Below are positions 17,585 through 27,082 of a stretch of 33,800 nucleotides of DNA, one piece after another. The notes beneath the pieces were generated by a model. The model searched no databases. It worked only from the letters and a program-made list of their open reading frames with translations, and was not told the origin of the DNA. Position 1 is the stretch's first letter. Each line of letters starts with the position of its first letter. Made by a program: the position numbers and the translations under genes. The stretch covers positions 1-33,800 of the forward strand of contig NZ_LZDE01000310.1 in NCBI RefSeq assembly GCF_002009015.1, read 5' to 3'. This DNA comes from Microbulbifer mangrovi (GTDB lineage: Bacteria > Pseudomonadota > Gammaproteobacteria > Pseudomonadales > Cellvibrionaceae).

Positions 17585-19237
17585 GTGAGCAGTCAGACGG
17601 CCACCGATCCCGCAATATCGTCAGAATCCGCAAATGACACGAGTGCCCGCGCTGCCGGCGTCCAGCCGTTTCGCCTGCGTTTGCGGCAGCGGGAACTACT
17701 CAAGCTCTATGCATGGTACCGGGTCGTCATCGCCCTGATACTGCTGGGACTGTTTGCGTCTGGAATAAGCAGCAATAGTGTGGGCACCTTGCACCCTGCG
17801 CTCTACCTGAATACCGCGATTACCTATGCGGTCCTCAACATTGCCTGGCTGCTCTATCTTTATCCCAGCAGCTTTCAAACCACGCCACTGCGTATCGGCT
17901 CCCTTCTCGGCTGCGATATCCTCGCATTTCTGCTGCTAATTCAGGCCAGTGGTGGCCTGAACTCCGGAGTCGGCTACCTGATGCTGACCACCTGTGCGGT
18001 CGGCTCCCTGATTCTCGACCGCCGTATGGGTGCGTTTCTCGCTGCTGTAGCCAGTATCGCGGTAATTGCACAGCAGCTATTCGGCCTGCTTACCGGACAG
18101 GCAGACACCCAGGATATCGTCTCCGCCGGCAGTCTCGGCATTCTGATGTTTACTTGTGTCAGCGTCCTGCAATACCTCTCTGCACATATCCATTTAGCCA
18201 ACCAGAAAGTGGAACAGGAACGCAGGCATACCGCGCACCTGCAGAGACTCACCCAGCAGATCGTCGCCCAGATGCGTACCGGGGTGCTGGTGGTCGACGG
18301 AGAAGATCGGCCGGCCCTGGTCAATCGCGCAGCGCAACAGTTGCTCGGTACCCAGCGTATCAATAACGGCAAACTGAGCATGGATTTTCGCCAGACACTG
18401 GATGAACTTCGCCGTGGTGAAACCCTTAGCCAAGTCATCCAGGGCGCCGGACACTCCGAATTGCGCGCGAGTATCACCACCCTGCCCCACGATGCGCGGG
18501 GCAGCTCGCTGATATTTCTTGAGGACAATCGCAAGCTCGCGCAGCAGGCACAACAGCTGAAACTTGCCTCACTGGGCCGCCTTACCGGCTCTATCGCCCA
18601 CGAAGTGCGCAATCCACTGAGCGCAATCAGCCATGCAGCGGAACTGCTCGCGGAGTCTCCGTCGCTGAACGCAGAGGATCGCGAACTTACGGAAATCATC
18701 GGCCGTCACAGCCAGCGGGTGAACCAGATTGTCGAGAATGTCATGCAGCTATCCCGTCGACAGCCTCCAGCGACGCAACTGTTCGACCTGTGCCGATGGA
18801 TGGGTGACTTCCTCAAGGATTACCGCATGGAAATGCCCCGGGAAACAGATATCCGTTGCAGTTTCCCGGTAATGCCAGTTTACGCCCGTTTCGACCCGAA
18901 CCAGATGGCGCAGGTCGTCACCAATCTGTGCAACAACGCGGTGCGACACTCGCAGGCCGCCACCGGCGTGCCGACTGCGGAACTTATCATCAGTTACCTG
19001 CCCCAACGCCAGTGCGCGCGACTTGATGTGCTGGATGACGGGCACGGGGTTGCCGAAGAGAATACAGACAAGATATTCGAGCCTTTTTTCACCACCGAGT
19101 CCGCCGGGGCGGGGCTCGGTTTATATATCGCTCGCGAACTGTGTGAATCGAACAGAGCCAATCTCTATTACTGCCGCGGCCAAGACAGACGCAGCTGCTT
19201 CAGAGTAGAATTTGCCAACGCAGACCAGATTTTTTGA
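17585..19237 (+). CDS. pilS: type IV pilus two-component sensor kinase PilS
   Basis: PilS is the membrane histidine kinase that controls PilR. In Pseudomonas it senses pilin levels in the membrane. The 550-aa protein has a polar N-terminus, then six hydrophobic helices (about 45-215), a PAS-like region (about 235-320) and the kinase core. The H-box His339 lies in SIAHEVRNPLSA, the N-box is NLCNNAVRHS (447-456), the G1 box DDGHGV, the F box FEPFFTT and the G2 box GAGLGLYIA, so catalysis should be intact. The start is GTG with a poor Shine-Dalgarno sequence; the ATG at 17572 is in another frame. pilR follows 28 nt later. Confidence 0.94.
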   Translation: MSSQTATDPAISSESANDTSARAAGVQPFRLRLRQRELLKLYAWYRVVIALILLGLFASGISSNSVGTLHPALYLNTAITYAVLNIAWLLYLYPSSFQTTPLRIGSLLGCDILAFLLLIQASGGLNSGVGYLMLTTCAVGSLILDRRMGAFLAAVASIAVIAQQLFGLLTGQADTQDIVSAGSLGILMFTCVSVLQYLSAHIHLANQKVEQERRHTAHLQRLTQQIVAQMRTGVLVVDGEDRPALVNRAAQQLLGTQRINNGKLSMDFRQTLDELRRGETLSQVIQGAGHSELRASITTLPHDARGSSLIFLEDNRKLAQQAQQLKLASLGRLTGSIAHEVRNPLSAISHAAELLAESPSLNAEDRELTEIIGRHSQRVNQIVENVMQLSRRQPPATQLFDLCRWMGDFLKDYRMEMPRETDIRCSFPVMPVYARFDPNQMAQVVTNLCNNAVRHSQAATGVPTAELIISYLPQRQCARLDVLDDGHGVAEENTDKIFEPFFTTESAGAGLGLYIARELCESNRANLYYCRGQDRRSCFRVEFANADQIF

Positions 19238-19265
19238 TCCCATTAACACAATAAAATTTAAATAA

Positions 19266-20690
19266 ATGGCCGATCGTCAACCCATAGCGCTCATAATTGA
19301 TGATGAACCGGATATCTGTAACCTGATATCCATGACCCTGCAGCGAATGAACATGCGCTCAGATATCGCTATGTCTGTCGCCGAAGCCCTTCGGCAACTG
19401 GAGCAGAAGCGCTATGATTTCTGCCTGACCGATATGAAGCTTCCGGATGGTACCGGCCTGGAAGTCGTCGAACATATTCAGGACTTACCGGCAGACAGCG
19501 CATTGCCGGTTGCAGTCATCACTGCCCACGGCAATATGGACACCGCCATCGCCGCGCTCAAGCTCGGAGCCTTTGATTTTGTCAGCAAACCGGTAAACCT
19601 CGAACGCCTGCGCAACCTGGTGCAGTTGGCACTGCGCCTGAATGAAGCCCGCTATGTCGAGCAACAGGAGTTTCCCGCACTGCTGCAGGGACAATCTCCT
19701 GCGATACAGGAGCTACGCAAGCAAATTGAAAAAGTGGCGCGCAGCGATGCTCCTGTGCTTATCTTTGGTGAGACGGGTAGTGGTAAAGAGTTGGCTGCCC
19801 GCTGCATCCACCAGCATGGTCCGCGCGCGCAAGAACCATTTATCCCCGTTTACTGCGCAAGTATTGCGCCAGAGAGGCTAGAGGAAATTCTATTCGGTAA
19901 CGAATCAGAAGCCGGGCTCATCCACAGCGCACATGGCGGCAGCCTGTTCCTAGATGAAGTTGCCAGTCTTCCCCCGGATATACAGGTTAAACTCCTGCGG
20001 GTCATCCAAGAGAAGCGCCTTACGTCTCAAATAAATGATTCACGCACAGATCTGGATATTCGTATCCTCAGCGCCAGCAATAAACCCCTGGCCAATGAAG
20101 TGCGCGAAGGACGCTTTCGCAGCGACCTTTACTACTGCATCAACGTTATCGAACTACACGCCCCTCCCCTTCGGAAAAGGCTTGAGGATATTCCGCTTCT
20201 GGTTCGGGACATACTGCGCAGAATTCCCGCCAAGAAAAACGGCGCCGCTCCAAAAGCCGCACCAGATGCCATCAGTGCCCTACAGGTCTACCAACTTCCC
20301 GGAAACCTGCGCGAGCTCGAAAATATACTCGAGCGTGCAGTGACCTTGTGCGAGCGCAACACCCTGCATGCTGCAGACCTGCTGATTCCCGCTACGCAAC
20401 CGGCAACATCCTCCACGCTTCAAGAATCGTCAGGTTACTCAAATAACAGCGAACTCGAACAACCAGCGATGACCGCTCTACCTATACCAAAGCAGGCCAT
20501 CTATCCTGGCCAGTTCGCACATTCAGATTACTCGAGCCTGGATGACTTCTTACAAACCGTAGAGCGGGAAGCCATAGAAAACACCCTCAATGAGACCGAC
20601 TGGAATAGAACCGCAGCGGCGGAAAAACTGGGGATTAGCTTTCGCTCTCTTCGATATCGCCTGAAAAAGCTAGGACTAGAGAACGAATAA
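19266..20690 (+). CDS. pilR: type IV pilus response regulator PilR, AAA+ domain lacking the GAFTGA loop
   Basis: By position after pilS and by domain order this is PilR, normally the NtrC-type activator of sigma-54 pilin promoters. The receiver looks functional: Asp12-Asp13, phospho-acceptor Asp56, Thr87 and Lys108. The AAA+ domain keeps Walker A GETGSGK (168-174) and Walker B LFLDE (227-231). A Fis-type helix-turn-helix ends the protein (NRTAAAEKLGISFRSLRYRLKKL). The odd part is residues 209-224: LFGNESEAGLIHSAHGG runs straight from LFG to the GG before Walker B, without the KGAFTGA segment that contacts sigma-54. The usual glutamate-switch Asn (VNCA) is Tyr196 (VYCA), and the second conserved Arg of the arginine-finger region (LYYRLN) is Cys291. 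Identity as PilR is firm; sigma-54 activation is doubtful. No clear Shine-Dalgarno sequence precedes the ATG. Confidence 0.9.
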   Translation: MADRQPIALIIDDEPDICNLISMTLQRMNMRSDIAMSVAEALRQLEQKRYDFCLTDMKLPDGTGLEVVEHIQDLPADSALPVAVITAHGNMDTAIAALKLGAFDFVSKPVNLERLRNLVQLALRLNEARYVEQQEFPALLQGQSPAIQELRKQIEKVARSDAPVLIFGETGSGKELAARCIHQHGPRAQEPFIPVYCASIAPERLEEILFGNESEAGLIHSAHGGSLFLDEVASLPPDIQVKLLRVIQEKRLTSQINDSRTDLDIRILSASNKPLANEVREGRFRSDLYYCINVIELHAPPLRKRLEDIPLLVRDILRRIPAKKNGAAPKAAPDAISALQVYQLPGNLRELENILERAVTLCERNTLHAADLLIPATQPATSSTLQESSGYSNNSELEQPAMTALPIPKQAIYPGQFAHSDYSSLDDFLQTVEREAIENTLNETDWNRTAAAEKLGISFRSLRYRLKKLGLENE

Positions 20691-20711
20691 CCCGGCAACT
20701 GCCGGGTTATT
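20686..20711 (+). terminator. terminator overlapping the pilR stop codon
   Basis: AATAACCCGGC (20686-20696) and GCCGGGTTATT (20701-20711) form an 11-bp stem with a 4-nt loop, followed by the T-rich CTTTATT. The pilR TAA (20688-20690) lies inside the stem. The hairpin may also end the minor pilin operon, whose last stop is at 20740 on the minus strand. Confidence 0.7.
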
Positions 20712-20739
20712 CTTTATTCACAAATAGCTTGAGCCTGCG

Positions 20740-21156
20740 TTACCAGCAATCGACACCGAGTGCCCCACTGGCGCCCCGAACTCCGGCATTGGTCAGCGTG
20801 AAATTTCCGCACTGAGAATCCGAGGCCTGGGTTGTGCCATCGACCGGTGTTGCAGTGAGGGTAAATGTGGTTGCGGCAAGCGCTGCCGATATGACGTACA
20901 GGTTCTCACCTGAATCTATGGTCGCCCCATCCTTAAGAGACTCAGCGATCGCGCAGTCCTCACTGTTGTATGCGTTATACGTGGTAAAGCAGCGCTGCAG
21001 ACGTTGCGCAGCATCATTCAGAGACGCTTTCGCATCTGCTCGGTTACTTTTCCGGACCGAATCCAGATAAGAAGGATAGGCTATAGCGGTAATAACACCG
21101 ATGATCGCTACGACGATCATCAGCTCGATTAGAGTAAAACCTTTTTGTATTTTCAT
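20740..21156 (-). CDS. pilE: type IV minor pilin PilE
   Basis: PilE is a minor pilin thought to join the priming complex of FimU, PilV, PilW, PilX and PilY1 to the major pilin. The 138-aa precursor has the short leader MKIQKG, cut by the prepilin peptidase before [15 protein letters not shown], with Glu at mature position 5 and a Pro in YPSY. Two Cys pairs are plausible: [14 protein letters not shown] and [22 protein letters not shown]. The last forms the C-terminal disulfide loop. GAGAG precedes the ATG. It is the last gene of the operon, 23 nt after pilY1. The small pilY2 gene found at this place in Pseudomonas is missing. Confidence 0.92.
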   Translation of the reverse strand: MKIQKGFTLIELMIVVAIIGVITAIAYPSYLDSVRKSNRADAKASLNDAAQRLQRCFTTYNAYNSEDCAIAESLKDGATIDSGENLYVISAALAATTFTLTATPVDGTTQASDSQCGNFTLTNAGVRGASGALGVDCW

Positions 21157-21179
21157 GTTTAATCTCTCTTGAATAAGGG

Positions 21180-24100
21180 TTACCGTAGCTGACGCCAGGA
21201 CATACGCCCTACCGCCTCGGACGGAAACTCCCCTTCGGTCACATCCAGCTCACCTTTGATGTTACTGGTAGGTAGATAGGCCTTTTCACCACTGCGAATA
21301 ACCTCCGAGTAGCTGATCACCGCGTAATCGACCTCTATACCATCTTCACCAAAAATGGAGTGTCCTTGATAGCGGTCGCCAACGGCGACAAGCTCCATCA
21401 ACCAGCCACTACCACCGAACGAACATGGATCGGACGAAGTGATCATTGTCGGGAAAAGTAACCGATCATAAATCAACAGTGGCTTACTGATGATACGCTC
21501 ACCCGTGACACTACCGTTATAGGTGAAGTCCAGATACCAGCCTTTCTTATTCAGCCACCAGTCCGTATCAGCATTGCCGTCCACGACCCGACGACCGTCT
21601 GCTTCAGCGGAAATTGTCTTGGCGAATAGCTGATCCCTACCGGACACCTCTTCCCCGGTATCGGCAATTGCATAGAAACTGTTTACCGTATCACCAGCGC
21701 TGTTATCTGAAGAAGTCAGATAACTACCTGTACCAAAGTACACCATAACCGCATTTTCCATCTCCGCATTAAGGCCCAAGGTGGGCGTAGAGGTTATCGG
21801 CTGGGTAACAGTGATGTCGTTGCCATCTGCATCCACAGAATCATAAGCAGCGGTGTACAGGGGGACATCGTTGCCACCGCTACGATAGTCGACACCCCAG
21901 CTATTGGTATTGCCCGCGGAAATATCGAACTTCCACATATTCCCAAGGAGATCACCCGCATAGGCGGCCACAATCTCACCGGTACCATTGGGCAGCAGAG
22001 CCGCGCCGGAAAGACCATTGGCTCCCGAAGTTCCGGCAGCCATTACCTTGGTGCCAGTGGTCGGATTGTCCAGGCTAACTGCAAACAGGTGCGCATTACC
22101 GCCGTCAGAATTATACCCGTTACCAAAAATCACCCGCCAACCCGCAAAGGTTGGGGCAACAATTGGCTCATTGGTAATATTACCCAACTTGGTGAAATCA
22201 CCAGTCAAAAGGTCTTCATCTGTGAAGTCAAACAGTACATCCCCTTCGTCAAAGTTAGTCGGGTCGGTAACGTCAAGCGCGAAAAGTCCACGACCGCCGG
22301 CACCAAGTGTACCGACCAGAACGTTTTTCCAACTTCCATTAATAAAGGCATCACCCACAAACAGAGGACCATCTACATTGTAGGTATGTGGATTGCTATT
22401 GGTACCGTAATCAGAGCCACTAAGTTTACGCAGCTTTTCGTATATACCGGCCGGCACATAGGCAAATAGCTCTTCCCCGTTAGCGGCATCAAAAGCGTGC
22501 AACATTCCGTCATTCGCGCTGACGTAAAGGACTTCCTTACGATTCTGTTTGTAAGTCGTGTAATAAGTGCCATACAAAGTCCCGCCCAAATCTTCCGACA
22601 GCAAGTGGAAATTGTGCTTCTTACGACCTGCAAAAACGGGACTGGAGTTTACAATATCTCCCAATAAGCTCTCGCGACTGCGCAATCCCGATTCATCAGA
22701 GCCGCGCACCCACGCCAGACGAGACCTTCCCTCAACTTCTGTGTCATCACCCACGAGATCAGCCTGTTGCGTGGCACTGATCGTATCCCAGGTAAATTCT
22801 GCACCTGCCGTGCCGTTGTGGGTATATATCTCCCTGTCCGTCGGATTCGTGAAATCCGAGTCTTCGGTTTGCCATTTCACAGTTCCTACGGTGCCATCGC
22901 TATTGAGAGACAGGGCCTTCAGCTCGCCGCTCCAGTCCGCGCTATTGAACAGCGCCTGGTAGATAACAGTATCTGTTCCCAATCGGGTGGAGTTAGTAGC
23001 AACAGACGATGCGGATCCTGCAGCGGCGGCTACCTGCTCCAGAGCTTCACTCAAGCTGGCCTCCAGCTCTGAAGGATCTATCGCATAAAAGTAAGTGCTG
23101 GCCTCTCCTGCGGCGATATCCGTTTCGGAGGGCGCGTTACCATTTTCATCATCACTGTAACCGCCCCACTTTGCTGCGTAGTAGAGCGGGGTTTCCAGCA
23201 ACTTGGCAGTAGATGTCCCTACATTGAATGTCGCAGGGAAAGCAGCATCACTGAGATTACAACCATCGCTACAACCAGTGCCGGAATAGGTGAATCCTTC
23301 CACCCCCGAATTCACATGGAAACCATCATTGGTGGTACCACCGATCACGAACCCAAACCCCATTGGCTGGTCGGTAGACTCCGCAATCGCATTAGTGGTC
23401 ACTTTAACCTGTGTAGAGGTAACTTCATAATCGATGATTCCCCACATATCCTGGTCAAAGTCACCGCCCTGCTCGCTGTCCTCCCAGTTCACATACAGCT
23501 TACCTTTATTCGCCAAAACACCTGCGCCGGTGTCCACACCCAGATCCTGTGAAATCACTTTGAAGTCTACGATAGCGCAGTTTCCATCCGGGTTCGGATG
23601 TGTGTTTCGGCAAGCGGGGAGGATGGAAATGGTCTTGCCAGAATCGCCAGGTACCGGAATTTCTACCTTGGGCACCGCAGGTGCAAGCGCCACGCCATAA
23701 GTACGTACCGTCTGGTCGGAAGGCAAATCATTGCGGATACTATTCGCGCGGGCAAAGTAGGCCATACCCGCAATGTCATAAGTGCCTTCCAATCGGGGAG
23801 CATCCGGACAGGTTCCCTCGACTCCGGAAAGGGCGTTTACAGTTTTCGCCGTGCACAGCTGATTATTGTCGGTACCGTTCTCGCCAACAAAATATGTGCC
23901 ACCGTGAATATTTTCCGCGGCACCGATTTTGTCGGTCCAGGTATCAACACCAGAGAAGGTTGCGTCCGTGTAGTCGCCGTCATAGGAACTGGTCGAGGCG
24001 TTAAACTGAATAACACTGAGCGCCGCGCAGTAATTGGAGGAATCCAGGGGAGTATCCCATTCGGGCGCTGGAAGGTTGCTAATATAGTTCGAGTCCGTGG

Positions 24101-25424
24101 CCGCAAAATTCGAACTTGCGGTTCGTCCGGCGAGATAGCGCAATGACTCCAGGTAAATTTCGGACTGCGGATTCCCCCAGTTGGAACAGTTTCCATCGGT
24201 GAAGCTCGACAATCCCCATGAACAGTTATCTGAACTGTTATACACACCTTGGCCGTAGTCATAGCCATAAATACGCAGCAGATCGAGTGTCTTCACGATA
24301 CCTATGGCACTGGTAAAGGTACCGTCGGTGGACACGTTCACCTCATCGGCAAGACTCGAAACATTTTTGCGTAAAACACCACCAGATTTGTTCTTTCCGT
24401 AGGACCCTGTCAGCAAGCCAAACAGAATATCGCCGTCTTCACCGTATTTCTGAAGCAGTCCGGTCGGTTTCTGATTGCCGTTAGGGTAGGCCTTACAGTT
24501 GTCTTCCTCCAGGCCGGAAACACAAACCTGCACGCGCACATTGTATTCCCCATCCCCCAGTTTTACACCGGACACGCCTTCTGAACTGTTTTTCAACGGA
24601 CTCTGGGAGTTTGCCCGCATTCCGGTCTTAGAGTAATCATTACCATTGACGCCCTGATTGCCACCAACCCCACTTTCATTTTTCCAGCGGCATTGCCAGC
24701 GCTCGTTACTGGCCCAGAGTGAGTAGTTTCCTTGCGCTACGCGAATTTCTGGCGCGTTTGTTACATCTTCGGAGTTTCCACTACCGGGAGTCGTATTACA
24801 CAAAGTAATACCGCTGGTTGAGGTGTCTGATCCACCGATATTGCCAAACGGTGTCAAACTGCCAATATCACTGCCGTTGTAGTACTTTGCAAACGAGTGC
24901 GCATCGTGGGGTAACAAGGCACGCTCAAGTACCGTAACACCATCATCCGCATCTACATCCGCATCATAATCATTATCGGTTGAACGGTAGCCACCGTACA
25001 AAATCTTGCGCACCGCATCCATACGCGTCATGGTTGCCCAGTTCAGGAAGTTACCACTCCACTCGCCAGTTCCCGAATCGTAGTTACAATAGCGGCTGGA
25101 ATCGGCTACCCGGCTCGGCTCAAAGCGCGCGTTCTGATATTTGTAGCACTTGCCATTATCAAAATAGCCATAGTATTCGATGGTCTTATCATAGGTTGTA
25201 TCCAGGGAGCCATCTTCATCAAGGTCTGTGTAATCATCGTACGCCTTGAAATAGAGCTGATGATCGTTAGACATATTCAGCATCACAATCGGCTTCACCG
25301 GTTGCGAAAGGAAGAGTGGTGACTGGGCCAGCTCCAGAGATTGCACACTGTGGGCGAAACCCACCGCCAACAAAGCCGCACTGGTTGTCAGGCTGAGTTT
25401 TGCTTTTATCTTTTTGAGCAACAT
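21180..25424 (-). CDS. pilY1: type IV pilus tip-associated adhesin PilY1
   Basis: PilY1/PilC proteins sit at the pilus tip, promote assembly and adhesion, and oppose PilT retraction in a calcium-dependent way. The 1414-aa protein begins with a signal peptide ([26 protein letters not shown]). The N-terminal half is Cys-rich and has an EF-hand-like loop D67-x-D69-x-D71-G-x-x-D75. The conserved beta-propeller domain starts near residue 930 ([35 protein letters not shown]), and DSVDADGND near 1195 is a likely calcium loop. It ends GRMSWRQLR, as in the family. The N-terminal DxSxS (MIDAS) motif of some homologues is not seen at the expected place ([10 protein letters not shown]). The start is the ATG at 25424 with AGGA 8 nt upstream; the TTG two codons earlier is too close to it. 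Confidence 0.93.
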   Translation of the reverse strand: MLLKKIKAKLSLTTSAALLAVGFAHSVQSLELAQSPLFLSQPVKPIVMLNMSNDHQLYFKAYDDYTDLDEDGSLDTTYDKTIEYYGYFDNGKCYKYQNARFEPSRVADSSRYCNYDSGTGEWSGNFLNWATMTRMDAVRKILYGGYRSTDNDYDADVDADDGVTVLERALLPHDAHSFAKYYNGSDIGSLTPFGNIGGSDTSTSGITLCNTTPGSGNSEDVTNAPEIRVAQGNYSLWASNERWQCRWKNESGVGGNQGVNGNDYSKTGMRANSQSPLKNSSEGVSGVKLGDGEYNVRVQVCVSGLEEDNCKAYPNGNQKPTGLLQKYGEDGDILFGLLTGSYGKNKSGGVLRKNVSSLADEVNVSTDGTFTSAIGIVKTLDLLRIYGYDYGQGVYNSSDNCSWGLSSFTDGNCSNWGNPQSEIYLESLRYLAGRTASSNFAATDSNYISNLPAPEWDTPLDSSNYCAALSVIQFNASTSSYDGDYTDATFSGVDTWTDKIGAAENIHGGTYFVGENGTDNNQLCTAKTVNALSGVEGTCPDAPRLEGTYDIAGMAYFARANSIRNDLPSDQTVRTYGVALAPAVPKVEIPVPGDSGKTISILPACRNTHPNPDGNCAIVDFKVISQDLGVDTGAGVLANKGKLYVNWEDSEQGGDFDQDMWGIIDYEVTSTQVKVTTNAIAESTDQPMGFGFVIGGTTNDGFHVNSGVEGFTYSGTGCSDGCNLSDAAFPATFNVGTSTAKLLETPLYYAAKWGGYSDDENGNAPSETDIAAGEASTYFYAIDPSELEASLSEALEQVAAAAGSASSVATNSTRLGTDTVIYQALFNSADWSGELKALSLNSDGTVGTVKWQTEDSDFTNPTDREIYTHNGTAGAEFTWDTISATQQADLVGDDTEVEGRSRLAWVRGSDESGLRSRESLLGDIVNSSPVFAGRKKHNFHLLSEDLGGTLYGTYYTTYKQNRKEVLYVSANDGMLHAFDAANGEELFAYVPAGIYEKLRKLSGSDYGTNSNPHTYNVDGPLFVGDAFINGSWKNVLVGTLGAGGRGLFALDVTDPTNFDEGDVLFDFTDEDLLTGDFTKLGNITNEPIVAPTFAGWRVIFGNGYNSDGGNAHLFAVSLDNPTTGTKVMAAGTSGANGLSGAALLPNGTGEIVAAYAGDLLGNMWKFDISAGNTNSWGVDYRSGGNDVPLYTAAYDSVDADGNDITVTQPITSTPTLGLNAEMENAVMVYFGTGSYLTSSDNSAGDTVNSFYAIADTGEEVSGRDQLFAKTISAEADGRRVVDGNADTDWWLNKKGWYLDFTYNGSVTGERIISKPLLIYDRLLFPTMITSSDPCSFGGSGWLMELVAVGDRYQGHSIFGEDGIEVDYAVISYSEVIRSGEKAYLPTSNIKGELDVTEGEFPSEAVGRMSWRQLR

Positions 25425-25449
25425 AATCAATTCCTAAACTATCGACTTA

Positions 25450-25989
25450 TCAGCGTTTGTACGTTGACTGCAGAATCACGACGGCATCAGCAGTACCGCC
25501 TTCCGCACGACCGGTCACCCGGTAGAAAACCGTATCCTCTGTATCCAGAGAGCTGGCAAAATCAACAGCACTACCATCTGCAGCATTGATCGTGGTGGTA
25601 CTGACAACCTCCTCGATGACAAACTGCGGCTGGCTCGCCACTTTCTTAACCCCGATATCGGTACGCACGGACCCGGCATCCCAGTTATAAGTATCCCAGT
25701 AGCCGGTACTAGTGGACCCATCAATCGCGGCATAATAGCCGGTGACGGTATTATCGAACGCTGGGATGGTGGCCCCCGTCAGCACCTCCTCTCCTTCGCG
25801 CAAAGCCGCCTCAGCGGACTGGAACGCGAGGTTGCGGTCTCGCATATTACCGGCCATCAGCTCCTGCATTCCGCTGCCCCGAATTGCAGCCATTCCTACC
25901 ACGGTCATCAGCAAGACCATGATCAGGCCGACGATCAGTGTCATCCCGCGCTGGCTGCCGATTTTTTTTCGATAATTCATATTCTTCAT
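25450..25989 (-). CDS. pilX: type IV minor pilin PilX
   Basis: PilX is a minor pilin of the priming subcomplex, related to GspK of type II secretion. The 179-aa precursor has the leader MKNMNYRKKIGSQRG before MTLIVGLIMVLLMTVVG. Mature position 5 is Val instead of Glu, as is usual for PilX/GspK. The PilX N-terminal signature follows (MAAIRGSGMQELMAGNMRDRNLAFQSAEAALREGE split over residues 33-67). A second start at Met4 (25980) is possible, and neither has a clear Shine-Dalgarno sequence. The gene lies 20 nt after pilW and 25 nt before pilY1. The C-terminal half is variable and rich in Thr, Val and Asp. Confidence 0.9.
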   Translation of the reverse strand: MKNMNYRKKIGSQRGMTLIVGLIMVLLMTVVGMAAIRGSGMQELMAGNMRDRNLAFQSAEAALREGEEVLTGATIPAFDNTVTGYYAAIDGSTSTGYWDTYNWDAGSVRTDIGVKKVASQPQFVIEEVVSTTTINAADGSAVDFASSLDTEDTVFYRVTGRAEGGTADAVVILQSTYKR

Positions 25990-26009
25990 GAGCTAAGAGT
26001 CTATTTTGT

Positions 26010-27071
26010 TCAGGGAAGACGGCTGCGGATAGCAATGGTATTGATAAATACCTGACGCAGGCGGCGATCACCGGGAGTGCTGTTGGTAGTGCCGTTAAAG
26101 GTATAGGGCTGCTCCTCAGAAAGGAGGTTGTCTTCGGTACTTTGCACCAGTAACTGAACCCGCACACTAGCGACATCCTCCCAGGCATTCGCAGTATTGA
26201 TTGCAGTAGCCGTCTGGTAACTGTCCGGAACGCCATCACCGCTGGTGTCGCGGCCGTACAACAACTGCATGTCTTCAACACCTTGTAGCAGTTCCTGAGC
26301 ATCACCACTATTTACCCTTTGCCACAGACTTGGCTGCCCAGAGGTTCCGTTATTCCTGATGTAGTACACAGTGGTATTCATCTTGATAATCTCGGAGTCA
26401 GTCCCGAAATTTTCATCGGGATCACTTTGCCCCCCCCAGGATGAATCTGCGTTCCCTGGTACCATGTCATTACCACCACCACTTGAATGCACGACATTGA
26501 TTTCGGTGGCCCCCCCCGTGGAAGAAAGGTTTAGCACTTGAAACACGCGAGCCTTGGTGCAGTCTGAAACCACCAGGATGTCGTGCTCACACAATCCGCT
26601 AAAGCTGTCCAACCCCTCACCACAACTCGCCGTAACACCGGTATTTTCAGCAAATAGCTGTGAACCATTGTTGTTCTGCGTTACATCTACACCGTTACCG
26701 GTCGCGCCGCGAACGACAAGCACATCAGTTCCGGCCACAATATCAGCGGGGTAACCAGTAGGAATGGTTGTAACGTTGTCCAGTGCCTCGATACCGCTTT
26801 CAAAATCGTATTTCAGATCATCGGCATCATTTAGCGTATTGGTAAAGCTCATATTCCGGCTCATACACCCCATATAGCCGGCCATACGAATATCCTGTGC
26901 GAGGAACTCCATCGCCAGTCGTCCGCTCTCCTGCACCCGGGCCAACGCCTGCTGGGTGGAAAAAGTGGTACGACTTGAAAGGAACAACTGCACCACACCA
27001 GTCATCAAGATCAGGCCGATAGTGACAGAGATCATTAACTCGACCAGAGAAATACCTTTTTGGCTACGCAT
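26010..27071 (-). CDS. pilW: type IV minor pilin PilW
   Basis: PilW is the largest minor pilin, related to GspJ, and part of the tip priming complex. The 353-aa precursor has the leader MRSQKG before ISLVELMISVTIGLIL, with Glu at mature position 5. The conserved LARVQESGRLAMEFLAQDIRMAGYMGC block follows at residues 42-68. The central region is acidic and Gly/Asn-rich. Two runs of eight G in the coding strand fall at codons about 182 and 212 (Gly-Gly in STGGAT and SWGGQS), so a one-base slip at either would truncate the protein. AAGGAAGGGAAG precedes the ATG. It is 11 nt after pilV. Confidence 0.92.
   Translation of the reverse strand: MRSQKGISLVELMISVTIGLILMTGVVQLFLSSRTTFSTQQALARVQESGRLAMEFLAQDIRMAGYMGCMSRNMSFTNTLNDADDLKYDFESGIEALDNVTTIPTGYPADIVAGTDVLVVRGATGNGVDVTQNNNGSQLFAENTGVTASCGEGLDSFSGLCEHDILVVSDCTKARVFQVLNLSSTGGATEINVVHSSGGGNDMVPGNADSSWGGQSDPDENFGTDSEIIKMNTTVYYIRNNGTSGQPSLWQRVNSGDAQELLQGVEDMQLLYGRDTSGDGVPDSYQTATAINTANAWEDVASVRVQLLVQSTEDNLLSEEQPYTFNGTTNSTPGDRRLRQVFINTIAIRSRLP
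26430..26437 (-). repeat. G8 homopolymer tract in pilW (second)
   Basis: Eight G in a row on the coding strand, reading TGG GGG GGG CAA (Trp-Gly-Gly-Gln). Tracts of this length are prone to slipped-strand mispairing. The reading frame is open with eight G. Confidence 0.9.
26520..26527 (-). repeat. G8 homopolymer tract in pilW (first)
   Basis: Eight G in a row on the coding strand, reading ACG GGG GGG GCC (Thr-Gly-Gly-Ala), 82 nt upstream of the second tract in the gene's direction. The frame is open with eight G. Confidence 0.9.
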
Positions 27072-27082
27072 GCTTCCCTTCC

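Noticed and set aside
19890-19930. PilR loop loss as a sequencing frameshift
   Set aside because: The frame is open on both sides with conserved residues (LFG before, GG and LFLDE after), so a clean in-frame absence is seen instead of a frameshift.
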